This document shows positions 45,771 to 57,569 of a stretch of DNA of 64,000 nt, piece by piece. The position numbers and the translations under genes were made by a program. A model generated the notes under the pieces. It ran no database searches. It saw nothing but the letters and a program-made list of their open reading frames with translations, and was not told the DNA's origin. The stretch is taken from the NCBI GenBank assembly GCA_033398695.1, contig CM065802.1, positions 145,376,096-145,440,095 of the forward strand, written 5' to 3'. Within the stretch, counting starts at the first letter, position 1; every line of letters starts with the position of its first letter. Origin of the DNA: Orobanche coerulescens (Eukaryota; Streptophyta; Magnoliopsida; Lamiales; Orobanchaceae).

Positions 45771-48700
45771 ATGGCTGGTCAGACATCTTCTCCCGCACTC
45801 AAGAAATCCGCGAACATCATCGATGGACAGATCTTCTCAAGATCTGTTTTCATCGAGCGTATTCTCTCTGAAACCAATAACGCTGAACCAATGGAGTTCA
45901 TCATCACCCGACTCCGTCAGCAAGGTCTCTACCGCCTTGGGAGTCAAACCGCCGAGAAATACGATGTTCACCTGGTTGAGGACTTTTACCTCAACGCCGT
46001 CGTTCGCTTTTTGTCGCTGGCGTAGGGAGGCCACATTGCTGATATAACTGCTACCATTCAAGGAGTGGAGATCTGTATCGATCGAGATCTTCTTCAGAAC
46101 ATTTACAGGCTACCTGCTGATGGCCTGACCATGGAAGAACTTGAGACGTTTGGGTCTCAAGAGCTGATAACGAAGTATTATGGGCTGTTCACCGGCTCAA
46201 CTGTTGTTGACATGGTTCACACCACTTGTCACAAGAAGAACTTTTGTTTGCCATACGTATATTTGCATGATTTTTGCTGCAGGATCATCGAGAATCGAAT
46301 TGGTGCATTCGAAATGTGCACAAATCTGAGATTTAGAATGATGGTTGCGATTTTCACCTGTGAAAAGGTCAATTGGTGCCAGATAATCTTGAAACGATTG
46401 CAGGAGGAAGTATCCAAGCCTGCCATCCAAAAGAAGTCGTTTGGTTTGATTTTAAACCATATTTTGAAGAAATGCGGACTTTCGCAATCCGTTGATGCAA
46501 AGAAAAATAGCTCCCGGATATACTTAGGAGGCGTCAAGCCTTCGGCGTATAACTAGAGCACTCTGGTCTGCAACCACCCTAAAATCCAAAGTATGCCCGT
46601 GTATGAAGACCCAAGGGATGTTTCTTTGAAGTCCCAGGATGTAGAGTCTTCAAGGAAGAGGAAAAGATCTCACAGCAATACACCTACTGCTGGTGAGAAG
46701 CCGAAAAGGAAGCTAAGGAGGGTTTCTAAAGCTAAATCCACCAAAACCTCCGAGGAAGTTTCTACCGTGGCGCAACCCACTGAAGAACTACCCCAGGGTC
46801 CAACCCCTGTGGAACAGGTGCCCGCTACTGTATCGACAGTAGATCCTGAGCCTTTGGCGGCTAAGACGGATGATCGGACATCTGCCAACTTAGAAGACTC
46901 TAGCGAGTCGGCTGTCCCTTTGGAGCCAAAAGCTACTTCTCCTATGCGGGATTCCACACCCGTACAGGATCAATCTTCCTTCGGGGCACCATCCCCTTTA
47001 AGGAATCCCACTTCCCTACAGGATCCCACACCTATAGAGAAACACCTCGCTACAGCGGATTCAGACGTTGTACGCAGTCCCTCCCCGGACACCATTATCA
47101 ACAAAACCCTTCTCTCTGTGCAGATTGACCATGCTTATGAAAGATTCCTTAAATGGAAAAGCTACAGGATAGCTCCGTATGACACCTTATACAACTGGAG
47201 CGAATGGAGCCATAAAGAGAAATTTTTATTGGAAGTGACGGACTCAACACAAGTTGATGCCCTGATCCAATGGGACAATCTCTACTGCAAAGAACTGATT
47301 GAAAAAAATCTGACGCCAGGGGAAAAGGAAAAGATAAGTCCGATGACTCTCCCCAAAATCTAAAAGATGACGATGACTCAGACGACGATGACGATGCTTT
47401 ACAAGCAGGTCTGAGAATGAGTTGTGAGGAGGCTCAAGACAGAGATGCCTCTCAACCCAAGGATGACGAAGGGCCATCAAATCTAAGTGAGCCCCCTTCG
47501 CCACAGCAAGAGAACATTCCTGACGACAAGGAATCAGTCCCTCAAGTCGAGGAAAAGGAAACTGTTTCGGAACAAGCACCCAAGCCTGCTGCCGCAGAAG
47601 AAGAAGAAGTTTCACGCGCCATCCAGCAAGAGGAATCAGTCCCTCTGCCGGAACAGGTGGAAGCTGAGAGACAACAGGAGGAATTAGTCCCTCCTGTATC
47701 CATGTCTACAGACGCACCTTCGCAACAGGAGGACACAGCAACACCTGCCGCCGAACCCGAAAATGCTGCTCCCGCCCCATCAACCATGGAATCCGAGGAC
47801 GGTATTGTACCTGAGGATGTTCAACTCAATTCATGACCTACCGTGAATTTGAGAAGGTTGAACGGTGCCGAAGACTTTGCTAAGCCAGATTCTCCGACCA
47901 CTGCTGCTAAGAAAGAGTGACTGCGCGCTCTTGGTCTTCAAACTGTTTTCATCCAAGATGCAGTTAATGCCCTGTACTCGGTGGAAAAAGCTCTTAATTG
48001 GATGCACACATCTGTTGTCGAAGAGATGACTACATTACAACATGAAGTCTCTTGAGTAGTAGAAGCCTTCACTGTATTGCCATAAGTATTCAAGCAAGCA
48101 CTGAAGATCATGCAAGAGAAACAAGAGCAACTCCTGACAGAAGAGGCATATAAAACGCGCATATCTGAGGCCAAGACCGCAGCTGCCATGATCGAAACCA
48201 CTTCTCAATTTTGAGCCCACGACAAAAGTATCAAGGATATGTCACAGGTGCTCTCCACCCTTGTCGAAAGAATGACAAACATTGAGATGAAATAGGATGC
48301 CACACTGGAGATCCTAGGACGTCTTGATGACGCCAAAAAGGGGGAAGAAGCAAGAGAAGCTGCAAGGAGAATAAGACTACAGCACGAAAGGGAATTTAAT
48401 GCTACTCAAGACAGCATTACCGCTGAATTGAACAAGCTAGCCCCTCCCTCTCAAAGTTTTAAGATTTCAGGCTCCCGACCTGAATTTCATGATCCAAATG
48501 TCCCGTGGCAAACCTTAATTCAAAGACCTTCTGAGATCCGTCTGCCAACTAACCATCATACAACTGCCGATGAAGTGAAGCAATGGAGGAAGAATGAACT
48601 GATGAGATACTTTGTTAAACTCGTCAGGGAATCCGCCATCTTCAAAATTTATAAGACTTTAGCGGATGCTGCAGACAAATTCACGAAGATGTTAGAAGAA

Positions 48701-48889
48701 GGAAAGCTCCCTCTCCAGCTAGATATGAAATCCAAGTATAAAAGAGGAGATCGGATCACCCATCCAGAAGACTGGATTCTTGCCTTTGACAGATCCTATG
48801 AAGGTAGAGCTATATACCTAGATCGAGGCAACGATTCCCTACAGCACTGGTGGCGTGGAACCGAGAATGATCCAGGGAAAAAGCCATGA
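45771..48889 (+). pseudogene. Element E env-like ORF, about 1,040 codons with stops and one frameshift
   Basis: One frame runs from the ATG at 45771 to about 47325, with stops at 46023 and 46554. After one frameshift a second frame runs to the TGA at 48889, with further TGA, TAA and TAG stops. The N-terminal part (VEDFYLNAVVRF, then RDLLQNIYRLPADG) resembles the corresponding part of the env-like ORF of C. A basic, nuclear-localisation-like stretch (SRKRKRS, KPKRKLRR) near 46640-46730 is followed by Pro/Glu/Thr-rich repeats and an Asp-rich run near 47370. A coiled coil (about 48240-48420) and a conserved-looking C-terminal domain (48430-48889) end it. No membrane segment is apparent. The function is unknown. 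Confidence 0.72.
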
Positions 48890-49400
48890 AGACATGCGGA
48901 CTATAGGAGCTGAAATCCTAGTAATATTATTTCTTTTTGTAATTTTTCCTTCAAAACAGCAAACCATGTACTCTATTTCTTTGGAATATCAATAAAAGTG
49001 TTTGTTTGTCTTGAAAGATTACAACTCGTAATCTACTGTGTTAATGTATGATTACATAACTTAAATTGTTGAGATAACAATCACAAGTATAGAAACTTGG
49101 TTGAAAATTAAGCTGTACGAACTTGTCTACGAACACTTCATAATTTCAGTTGTATGCATTTAGAATACATTGTAAGATTGTGCCTGCGCGCCAATCATAA
49201 GCTTAAGTTGTAAAAATTCTTAGCTGTATCGAACTCGCCTGCGAGCAGTTCATGAAGTAGACTAAGTTGCTGAAAGACAGACCATTTGATAGAAGACCAA
49301 GAAATCTGCCATAAATCATCAAAGAAAGTCATTCGCTTCATGAATAAGGTTTTGGCATCATCAAGAAGACTTGAAAGTTTTAAAGTCTTGGCAAATTGTC
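48890..49400 (+). other. Element E 3' untranslated region
   Basis: Non-coding, T-rich sequence after the env-like ORF. No ORF or repeat stands out before the polypurine tract. Confidence 0.6.
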
Positions 49401-49410
49401 AAAAAGGGGG
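49401..49410 (+). other. Element E polypurine tract
   Basis: The tract aaaaaggggg is followed by aaat and then the LTR start at 49415. Confidence 0.8.
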
Positions 49411-49414
49411 AAAT

Positions 49415-50590
49415 TGTTGGGAAAACAAAAACCCTGTATCGAAACAGCCGGGATAATCAATCCCTGTATCGAATTGTGTTGATAAGAGGTTTTGACATAT
49501 ATGCCAATCCTCAATACATTAAGGAAACTGTATCGATAAATTGAAATGTCAACCTGTATCGAAGACCTGTCTCGAATCCAGCATATAGTGGAACCTTTCA
49601 GTACAACAAACAAGTCTTATAAAGACCAAGTATGGAAGTTGTCTCGAATCACCATACAGTGATCTTCCATACAGCTCTCAACAGGAAAAAGAAGGAATCT
49701 TCAGAAGTCAAGTCCAGTTGATGAAGAAGCATTTAAATACTCAAGGATAAAGTATCTAAATACTGTCAGTCAACAGATCTTCAAAATCTCGTAAATTCCG
49801 GATCATGCTTTTCATCACGTTGGAACGGAATCTTGCTCAACGGATTTATCTCAACGGATATATTTTCCAGAATACTATATATATATATATATATCATCAA
49901 GGCGTTGAAGATCAGTTACCCAAGTTACGAAATTATAAAGCTATCAAAGTTTTTATCAGAGCAAAACATATCTCCAGAAGTTTATTGCAACTCAGATCTA
50001 AGAGATATACAGTGCTCAACATCTTGAACAACACTTCATCAGCTAGAAGCTCATAAAGTCAAAGCTGTTGTTCATACCCTGTTCTATACTTTGAACAAAA
50101 CCAGATCAGCCCTGTGTGGACTGAGTAATCGTTGCTACTCCAGAACTGTGTGTGAAGGAATTGCATCGAGGAAGACGAAGCTTCATAACTGTGTGTGAAG
50201 AAGCAAGTCAAGCATTAGCTCAAACCAATCTGTGTGAACGGTTGAAGCTAAGATCTTTATATCAATCTGTGTGAACGATATATTGATTGTGTGTTGTTAT
50301 AATTATGTAGTTGTGTACGTAGTAATTATAACAAACTTTTTACTCCTGTGTGGAGGACCAGTGGACGTAGAGGGGTTTACCTCGAACCACTTTAAATATT
50401 GTGTTATTTACCTTCTGCCTTACTTGTTTTAGTTACTGTGATTATTTAAGTATACACTGCACATCGAGTTGATGTATCCACAGCAACTTACTGTATTTAA
50501 GACTTCCGCTACGCACTCAGATTTAAAATCAGTACAGCTTGTTGTTTAAACTACTTCCCAAGTTGTATTCAGTATACTTAGTGGCCAACA
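49415..50590 (+). repeat. Element E 3' LTR
   Basis: 1,176 bp, nearly identical to 38183-39344. The TA dinucleotide run near 49875 is longer than in the 5' LTR. Confidence 0.93.
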
Positions 50591-51106
50591 GTAACATACC
50601 CCCGTGAGACTAATTAGGTACAAGGGCGGGTGTGTCCGGACACTCGTCTTGTTCACTTGCACATACCATTATGGGCGTACTATGATGCCCCTCTTCAGCT
50701 TAATTTCATAATTAAGATATATCATGATTGTGTTTATTCAACTCTTGAGGATTGTTGTTCTGTGTAACTGACTCCGTTAGGGGATGTTGTTTTCAGGTCA
50801 TGGCAAGGCTAAGGCACGGGAAGAGAACGTTGATGGCGAGGAGTCCCAGTGATACTAGTAAGGGGCCAGTCCTTTCAGTCATTCATGTTTTCTTCATTTT
50901 ATTTCCGCTGCAGTTTTCTGTTTGGATGTTCATTTTCATTCGGTGTTGTATATTTTATCTTCATATAAAATATACTTGTATTCTATATTTTCCTGGGTGT
51001 GTTGTACTTGAAACTCCTCATCGGAATTCATTAATTTTCATTCGCCTAGTGGGTCCCAGTCGGGGGTCCACGGCACTGTAATATTCGCCTAGTTTGGGGT
51101 GTTACA
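50591..51106 (+). repeat. Element B 3' LTR, part 3
   Basis: It begins with the second gtaac copy and aligns with about 11307-11864 of the 5' LTR, ending ggggtgttaca. About 40 bp present near 11740 are missing near 51025. Confidence 0.93.
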
Positions 51107-51111
51107 CCAAG
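51107..51111. repeat. Target-site duplication of element B, right copy (ccaag)
   Basis: It matches 9428-9432 exactly. Element A resumes here. Confidence 0.95.
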
Positions 51112-52218
51112 TTACCCTTATACTTCTCGGGTTGCTTCTGATTGATGTCATACGACCTAGCATTTTGATTCTGCTGTTTAGGTGGTGGCGGCAGTTGCGG
51201 CTGTCCTTGTATTGCTCTCAGTGGCTGGGGTTGACCCTGGTGGTTTGGTCTCTCTCCCTGTTGCTGCTTGGGACAATTCCTCATAATATGGTCTTTCTGA
51301 CCACACATGTAACAACTTCCAGTGCCCAACAGACAGGCACCACGATGCTGCTTGTTACACTTGGGACATACGAGGTTTGCAACTCATCCCTGATTATTGC
51401 CTCCCTGAGCAGGAACCATAGGTCGTCCGTGATTGTTGCCTCCTTGAGCCTGAGGCTGTCCATGAGATATATTTCCCTGCCACGGCTTCTTGTTATCCTG
51501 GTTGTTCCTATTGCCACCATTGTTTCGTCCTTCCCACTTACGCTTCCCCTTATATTCGTGGGAATTTGTCTGAGTGGGTGGTGGTGTAACTGTGGGCGCT
51601 CACTTCTCTTCTGGCATTGCTACCTCAATATCCAGAGCTCTTTTCAACGATTCAGTGTAGCTCAGCCTTCCATGGATAGCTAGGGACAAGCCTATCTCAT
51701 GCCTTAGTCCTGATCTAAATTTTCCTGCCATCTTCTCATCCATATCAACTTGGTCTGGAGCATACCTTGATAACTCACAAAACATTCTATCGTACTCGGT
51801 CACTGACATCCTTCCTTGCTTCAGATTATAGAAATCAGCTTCCTTCTTGACCTTGAAGGTTTTTGGAACATACTTGTCATACAGTGCCTCCTTGAATTCC
51901 TCCAAGAGTAGTTTTCCAGTTGCTCAGCCGTCAGGATCTTCCTACGCGCTTCCCACCAGAAGTCTGCAGATCCAGTGAGTTGGAAGAGCACACAAGAAAG
52001 ACGCTCTTGGGTGGTACACCTTAGGAAGTTACAAATTCGTTCCATAGCTCTAACCTAAAGCTCAGCATCGCTCGGGTTTCCTGACCCATTGAAAGTGGGT
52101 GGATTCTGCTTGAGGAAAGCTCTTCAATAGCCCGTTGGGGTGGTGGATGAGGTGGTGTAGAGACGCGTTCATGCCCTCCTCTCCTTCTTTCTCGTCTGGG
52201 TGGCATTCTGTGGTGCAC
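51112..52218 (-). pseudogene. gag: Element A gag, frameshifted, cut by element B
   Basis: Read leftward from about 52205, a basic/Pro-rich N-terminus (PPRRERRRGG) leads to NPPTFNGSGNP in another frame. This is followed by SADFWWEARRKIL (about 51960) and WEEFKEALYDKYVPKTFK. These are typical of plant chromovirus gag. At the C-terminal end a CPKC...H...C motif and an intact CCHC knuckle, CYMCGQKDHIMRNC (about 51310-51270), lie before a Gln/Pro-rich tail that is interrupted by element B. At least three frame changes and two stops break it. Confidence 0.88.
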
Positions 52219-52647
52219 ATAATCATCATTAGTTCATTATCATTAGTCCATAATTATCATCATACTGGATCATAGAAAGGAGTTCGCGACTACATAATCA
52301 TAACGCATCAACACATACTCATAGATAACTCTCGTAGTAAGGTCGAGAAAGAGATCAGAAATGACAACATCATACTCATGAGAAGAAAACCCCATAAAGG
52401 GTCAAATTATATATCAATATATTATATGCATCATAATAGTACACTTACCTTCAACGAGGTCTTACTAACTATCAATACAAGCTGATCTAGGCTACCTGCG
52501 TACACATATGCCAAAATGCGGGATGCTCTAACAAATAGCATTGTCGTCTATAAAATAAGAAAGTGCTAGACATCGGAACGACACATATAAACAAAAGAAG
52601 TGACGTTCCGCATACAAAATAAATTGCTAGCACCATCCTGAGTTATT
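52219..52647 (-). other. Spacer between extra ORF and gag of element A
   Basis: About 430 bp without a recognisable ORF on either strand. It might be an intron or an intergenic leader of the element; the sequence does not decide. Confidence 0.4.
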
Positions 52648-53406
52648 TCAAGTCGCCCTCGACTCGGCGGTCGAGCTGTCCTCTTCGGAGGACTCCTCCG
52701 GATCCTCTTCCGGATATTCTTCTGGATATTCTTCTGACTCCTTGTCTAAAGCTGGAGGGACTGCAACAGGGTCTTCAGTGACTCTGTGCTTCTTCAGGAG
52801 AAATAGATGAGCATCATCTGTGATCGGTCGTGGATGGACTGGATCGATGACTGGCATAGGTCGAAGTGGTGGAGACGTCCTCCTGAGAATAAAAGGCTCG
52901 GTCCTCATGTCCCTGCGGTGAGGTGCTGATGTCCCTGCCTCCATGTCTAACCCATCCTCAGCATGAGACGGTGAAACAAGAACCACCTGGATCGGTAGAG
53001 GTGTAGCTAGCCTCTACGCCAAAGCTCCCCTTGCATAAGGTCGATACACGCAAGCTCCAGGGGGAGGTGCACGGTGCTGGAGGTACTGAGTGGTGATGCG
53101 GATAGCAAAGGCCACGAAATCTCCGGACGGTACTAAAGTGGGCTCACGCAAAAAGATATAGTACCATGAGACTGCAGCAGCCCACTCCATCCACTCGATC
53201 AAAAGGAGGTCGATAAGGCGCTAAATGCCCTCGTAGTCTGAGACACCATGAGGAGCAGCTAAGCGCCATGTCGCCTCGAGGTCTGCCACGCACTGGCCCA
53301 CGGTGGCACCTGTGCCTCGATATGTGCTGCGAAAAGCCTCCACAAGGTCGCACGATGTACGCCTTCTCCTAGTTGACTTACGCGGCGTCGTCTTTGTGGT
53401 CGCCAT
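52648..53406 (-). pseudogene. Element A extra ORF upstream of gag, two stops
   Basis: The ATG at 53406 opens a frame of about 252 codons. Two stops (at 53221 and 53014) leave the frame unchanged on both sides. The protein has a basic N-terminus (TTPRKSTRRRRTS), a hydrophobic/aromatic middle (EWMEWAAAVSWYYIFL) and an acidic C-terminus rich in EEYPEE-type repeats. I recognise no domain. It lies between the 5' LTR and gag, where Tekay-type elements do not usually carry a gene. It may be a captured host sequence or an element-specific accessory protein. Confidence 0.6.
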
Positions 53407-53974
53407 CCTATGAAGAAGGTATATGTATAATATATCAACATCTCAACACAATAGAACAACTCTACTAAAGGGTTCTCAGAAGAAGGATATAAATGTCATC
53501 CCAAGTTCTCGACTCGAACTCTGGACTCTGAGAAACACCTAACATATAAATAATATTATACTCTCTAACGGGGTACGTTATGAAAGTTATTCGGGTTCCG
53601 CCATAAATGGACATACCGATAAAATAACCATACTCATATTACTCATACGTAAGTGATATTCGTTAGAGACGTCACTGCATCGTCGATCCTCGTTATTACA
53701 TCGTCATTGTTTGCCATTCATATTCGTACATATGTTGAAATACTTAAGGCACGTAAGTTCTCGTTCGCGTAATAGAAGACACTAAGGAAGTTTCTAATTC
53801 TCGTCTTTCATGTTTCTTCGTCAGCAGCAATTCATGCGTAAATCGTAAAATAAAAATTCATATAGTACATGCTTCGTCATACATATATCATTCCATATAT
53901 GTTCATAATTAACATTTCATAAAAGCTCGTAAAGAGATACATTTTCATGGCAAAAGAAGTTTGAATCATAAAGA
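53407..53974 (-). other. Element A leader region
   Basis: About 570 bp of non-coding sequence between the extra ORF and the 5' LTR. No primer binding site is visible, and the LTR end that should adjoin it is missing. Confidence 0.5.
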
Positions 53975-56881
53975 CTCAGCCAGGGCATGACCCGGCATAG
54001 GAATTAAGAAGCGGGGAAGAAAGGGGGAGACATACGTTTCATAAGAAATAGGGGTGAATTTCCATGAATAACCTATCAAGGCATCATGAAGGGGAGTCAA
54101 TCTCGGGGGAATGACTTAGAATCCAAAGTAGGATACATAGTTATAATATTAGCCTTGAAGTTTAGAAAAAGGCTTCATAGCATATTACAATCAACATAAC
54201 TTAGAAAGCAAAATCATAAAGAGTGTTTGCAGCGGAAAAACATGGTTGGTTACATATATGAAGATATGTAACCGGGGCTTAACATTGATCGTAAACAAAA
54301 GACTTCCACTCAACACCCTCCATCACATCCCTTGCTCAACCTGCACATTTTAAAACATATACAGGGCTGAGTACAACGTACTCCGTGAACATATTGCCAA
54401 AACATAAAACATGATTTCGTATTTGTCATCATGCATATAAGCAGTAACACATGGGGTCTTTAGGAAAAAGCCCATGTTTACTAAATCATTTCTTTCATAG
54501 CATATATCATCAGATTCACCATATCCATAATTTACGCCGGGTAAGGTGGCCATCTCCCGCGAACGTTACTCCCCGAGATCGGCCACTCCGAAGAGAACTC
54601 ACAATTCCGAGTACTGTGTACACTAACCCTGGCCAGCAACCTTTGTCTAGCTCAGGATCTGATCATTTCATAGGTTGGCAAGCCAACATTGATAGGTTCC
54701 TAAGAATCCACATAAAAGTTTTTATGCATCATAATCATTTGAAATCATAATTTGCTTGTAAAATATTTCATCAAAATAGAGCAAAGCTCAAATCATTTTC
54801 ATGTAGAAAGCCCACCTGGAAAAGTAAAAACACAAGCAAAAATGATTCTCGGCTCTTACTTACACTTCAGTCTGCTACTCCACCTTTCATCGGAAACAAC
54901 TAAGTTTAGCGGTCGATCGAACTTAACAAAGTCTAACGGACAACGGACTCGATCTACATGTTTGGACTTTAGAGTTTTGCATTCGACTTAAGTTTAATAA
55001 TAAAAGCTATGATTCTCTTAGAGAACCTAACTGACCATATAACATATAAATATACTAACAACGGTAACCGATATTCGATTCCGTTACACATTCCTTGGTT
55101 CGAAAACCAACATCAAACACTTAACATAATCATAACATAATGTGCATCAAGGCTGGAACGAATTAGCATTCTGTTAATACACAGTAAGAAATAGATAGTG
55201 TATCTCATACCACTGGAAAGCCACTGAAGTCTATTTTCATGTCCATTTTACAGATCTCAATAATATTAAACGTGGAGAAAGTTATAGCCGTTTCCGTGAA
55301 GTGTGATGAAACTGCCAACTTCCGGCAAAAATGGGAAAAATATCATATAAACTTAGAGCTCGTTTCTAGCATCGAAAACCCTAAACATGTAAACTCTAAT
55401 CATGCATATCATACTTATAACACATATAGTAGTCGGCATACAATCAAGCTTCTTGACATTACGAACTCCATTTCATAATCTTTTCTTTTGAAAACATGAC
55501 TACTTACTCATTTTTATTTCCCAACTTTAAACCTTCAAACATCATTAACATCAAGTATCATCAAGCACCAATTGTTACCAACATCAAACAACACACTTAA
55601 CATACACTCATGTTGATAATCAAAGTCTTGGTCCTAACATACAAATGACCTAAACATGACTTTAAAATCCTCAATACATAACATGCTCCTTAACTACATC
55701 AAATATTACCAACACATCTTCCAACTTCATAAATCTAACTTCATGCTCTTGTTTTCAAATAAATTTTCAAAAACATTTTATAAAAATCTAACAAAAACAT
55801 ATCATGTACTCCTTTCATACATCATCACAATTATCAAGTCACTTTTGAACATATAACAACATATCAAGAACTAAACATATTTCTTCCTTACTTTCCAAAA
55901 TACCAAACAATTTTTAAAAATATCATAAATTCATCATAGCATCATATCATCATATAACAACATATTGTGTAAGAAAAACATAAGAAAAATAACACATAAT
56001 TGGGTTATGAAACCCTAAAATTTTCGACCAAGACATGAAAATGAAAGCATGATTAAAACTTGTTCTAAACACTTTCAAGAACCTTAAAATCAACTTAAAA
56101 ACAACATACAAAACATTATAACATTAAACCTAAGCTCTTCATATATTTCCAAATTTTAAAGTTACCTGAAACCTATTTCCATTTGGATAGAAATGAAGAG
56201 GAGAATGTTACTTACTTGAATATGAACTTTGTTTCAAGTTTGGAACACAAAGTGAGCTTGTACTTAAGTTCTAATGGAAGAACAATGGTGTTTCAATGGT
56301 GAAGGGGGAGGGGGGCGGCCACAGTGAGAAGAAGAGAGGAAGAAGATGAAGTGAGGAGGAAAAATGAAAGGGAGGTGATGTCCCTTTATATACTAGGTTA
56401 ACCCTAGACGTCATCATAAAGCGGTCGAATAATATTCTACATTTCGCTCCTCCACAGATAAAATTACTCGGGTATTAAATGTATGACATATACTTAAATT
56501 ATAGTATCACACTTACAGGTTAAAGTCGGAGAAAAGTTTCGCGATTTACGGAACACGAAATTATCCGAGAAAACGACTCGACATAAAATATACCCAAAAA
56601 TTCACAAAGTAAAGTTTTGAAAATCGTACTCGTAACGTAAAAGTGGTGTATATAGAAGGCGACGGAATCACGATTCTGTCTATCGAAACATAAAAATCAA
56701 ATTCGGAAATTCGGAAGGTAAACCCAACCAGATAACCGAACATCCGATTTCTGAATTAAAAACGTGTAAATAGTTCTAAACTTACTTCATTAGTCGGAAT
56801 TTTATTATTTGTGAATGCAAAACCCTAATATCGCACTTGAGGTCATAATAATCCATGCATATAAAAGACCGGGGTATTACA
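53975..56881 (-). repeat. Element A 5' LTR, lacking its last ~28 bases
   Basis: It aligns with 3134-6011 and ends ccggggtattaca on the plus strand. The first 28 bases of the LTR as read on the plus strand (3106-3133 in the other copy) are absent. Scattered substitutions and small indels separate the two LTRs, which makes A older than E and D. Confidence 0.9.
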
Positions 56882-57510
56882 AATAACATATGAATCAATA
56901 ACACGAACGACCCTATGACAAATCACTAGGACGACCTCATGTTCAACAACATCAAAGATAATATGCATGACCAAAATCATAAACACTAAACCACAGTAAA
57001 TATAAAATACTTGCCCCGAGTCCTTCCGAAGCAATCTCGATGTCAAATCATCACCGACGATTATCCTCAATGCTCGGCGATCCAAACGTACCACGAACTA
57101 TAGATAACTCATATCCTCATCTTTATCATAATGTATCCTCGATACCCAAATATGCCAATAACCAAAATAAATCATATACATTATGATTTAACTCCCAAAA
57201 TCGGAAAACAACATATAATCTAAACCTCCAAAGTTTACAAAAATAATCATTGCTATATGTATTATAAATGAAATGAAACTGAAACCATTCATTAAACATT
57301 ATAAACTGAGCAAGTAATAACTTGACTCGATACCGATGAAGCCGTTACCAATTCCTTGCCGTTGTCTACAAGTCCCTCGGCCCTGATCAATGCAGTTCAT
57401 GAATATTCTCGAACACGACCGCAAAGCATGGTTCTAATCACCGATCAATAATCTCAACCTATTACGATAATCGATTAACACACATTTCTATTTAATGGTA
57501 AATTTTTCAG
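56882..57510. other. Likely continuation of the old LTR element
   Basis: AT-rich, non-coding. It begins with aataa, the probable partner of aacaa at 3101-3105, and is therefore likely to be the other half of the LTR into which A inserted. No gene is seen. Confidence 0.35.
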
Positions 57511-57569
57511 CGGTGCACCTTTTGTTGCTAATAATTATTTTTTGTTGTTGATTGATTTATCAATAACAA

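Larger units (their letters stand above)
38183..50590 (+). mobile_element. Element E: Ty1/copia Sirevirus-like element with long env-like ORF
   Basis: It starts tgttgggaaaac and ends ggccaaca, with a perfect gtaac duplication (38178-38182, 50591-50595). The LTRs are 1,162 and 1,176 bp and nearly identical, so this is among the youngest insertions. Gag and pol share one frame from 39454 to 44664. An env-like ORF of about 1,000 codons (45771-48889) lies between pol and the 3' LTR. It is the same type of element as C, but the sequences are diverged and the LTRs unrelated. Confidence 0.95.
9433..51106 (+). mobile_element. Element B: Ty3/gypsy Tekay-like chromovirus carrying nested C, D and E
   Basis: A plus-strand LTR retrotransposon with a perfect ccaag duplication. 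The 5' LTR is 9433-11864, gag 12363-13663, pol 13660-17085 and the polypurine tract 17107-17115. Its 3' LTR is in three pieces (17120-18497, 37642-38182, 50591-51106) because elements C and E inserted into it. Without the guests the element is about 10 kb. The chromodomain-like tail and long LTRs fit the Tekay clade, the same clade as its host A but with an unrelated LTR sequence. Confidence 0.95.
3106..56881 (-). mobile_element. Element A: Ty3/gypsy Tekay-like chromovirus, split by element B
   Basis: This is a minus-strand LTR retrotransposon. Its 3' LTR is on the left (3106-6011) and its 5' LTR on the right (about 53975-56881). Read on the minus strand the internal order is an extra ORF, gag with zinc knuckles, then (after the 41.7-kb insertion of element B at 9433-51106) protease, reverse transcriptase, RNase H, integrase and a chromodomain-like tail. 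This order and the tail fit the Tekay/Del clade. Flanking pentamers aacaa and aataa are a probable duplication with one substitution. Every reading frame is broken. Confidence 0.88.

Noticed and set aside
3106..56881. Host protein-coding gene within the nested block
   Set aside because: Every substantial ORF is explained by gag, pol, env-like, antisense or extra ORFs of the elements. No exon of a recognised cellular gene was seen before 62.4 kb.
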